A stretch of DNA of 64,000 nt. Source: Cacajao melanocephalus (taxonomy: Eukaryota; Chordata; Mammalia; Primates; Pitheciidae). Location: NCBI GenBank assembly GCA_963573385.1, contig CAUYLG010004982.1:51201-115200 (forward strand), written 5' to 3'. The notes under the pieces were generated by a model. That model saw only the letters and a program-made list of their open reading frames with translations. It was not told where the DNA came from and searched no databases. This document shows positions 63,487 through 64,000 of the stretch, piece by piece (positions within the stretch are counted from its first letter, which is position 1; each line of letters opens with the position of its first letter). The position numbers and the translations under genes are program-made.

Positions 63487-64000
63487 GCACGTTTCCCCGT
63501 CTCCCCCGCGTGCTGTGCTTAGCTGTGTTGGGCGGCACAGAGTGGGCGCCAGGCCCCTCGATTTCTCAGTTCCTTGAAATCCGACTTGTTCTTCCAGGCC
63601 GGCTCAGTGGTGCCTCTGCTGGCAGCCCTGGCAGAGCTGATGCCTCCCCTGGGCTGGAGGAGCCCCTGTCAGATGTTTGTGGGTGTGTGCACTGGGTTGG
63701 GAACGCTGTGCCTGACATCCTGGTGGTCTGGTCACCTGGCACATGCTGGCAGCTCCCTGCTCAGACACTGGCAGGCCACTGAGGTGCCCACAGGGCAGGC
63801 AGTGAGGGCTGGGTGAGGGCAGAGCCCCCTGAGGACCTGGGGGCCAGGCGACCTGGAGCCAGAATGGGTCCCGGGAAGGAGCATGTCCAGGAAGGCAGGT
63901 TTGCGTGTTGATGGGGTCTCCTGCTCATTGCAGCTGTTCTCTTTCCTTTGCAAGCTGAAGCTCTATTAGAATGAAAGGATCCCTAGTCCACTGCAGGGGT
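63487..64000. other. ANKRD27: ANKRD27 intron, unique, to the window edge
   Basis: GC-rich in places, with a phrase or two like 'ctgcctgacatcctgg'. No ANKRD27 exon is found: the expected next residues after LFK (HIASGN in human) are not encoded here. Overlapping frames on both strands show no motif. Confidence 0.5.

Overview
The window is nuclear DNA of an anthropoid primate. It holds roughly ninety dimeric Alu elements on both strands, plus older L1, L2/MIR, MaLR LTR and Tigger fragments. It also carries two recognisable vertebrate genes in a head-to-head arrangement that I know from human chromosome 19q13.11. Compared with the human proteins as I remember them (no search run), both gene products differ at about 3-4% of residues. 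That suggests a non-human catarrhine such as an Old World monkey rather than human; I hold the species only loosely.

Layout. Positions 1-250 are a GC- and CpG-rich edge that by synteny should be the promoter side of the next gene to the left (NUDT19 in human); none of its coding sequence is visible. Positions 250-19,800 are intergenic and Alu-dense. RGS9BP, a single-exon gene for the photoreceptor RGS9-1 membrane anchor, lies on the minus strand (CDS 20583-19876). A CpG island from about 19.8 to 22.5 kb covers RGS9BP and a bidirectional promoter region. From there ANKRD27 (VARP, a VPS9-domain Rab21 exchange factor and endosomal scaffold) runs on the plus strand. Its first coding exon is at 37823-37954 and eleven more follow up to 62742. 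Together they encode residues 1-403, which is the N-terminal region and the complete VPS9 domain. The ankyrin-repeat half lies beyond the right edge. All splice sites and reading phases join cleanly, and the two residues I know to be needed for Rab21 exchange activity (Asp310 and Tyr350) fall in place.

Inside the long ANKRD27 intron 54467-62649, antisense to the gene, is a processed pseudogene of ribosomal protein S12. Its 5'UTR/start-codon segment has been amplified into a 45-bp minisatellite of about 12 copies (56561-57117). This is the most unusual structure in the window. Other oddities are a 7SL RNA pseudogene in two complementary, oppositely oriented pieces (41167-41370 and 41959-42046), an Alu flanked by 68-bp diverged direct repeats (5127-5567), and several nested or recombined Alu structures. 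I see no operon-like or otherwise new biological system. The window is an ordinary primate gene neighbourhood with instructive repeat biology.
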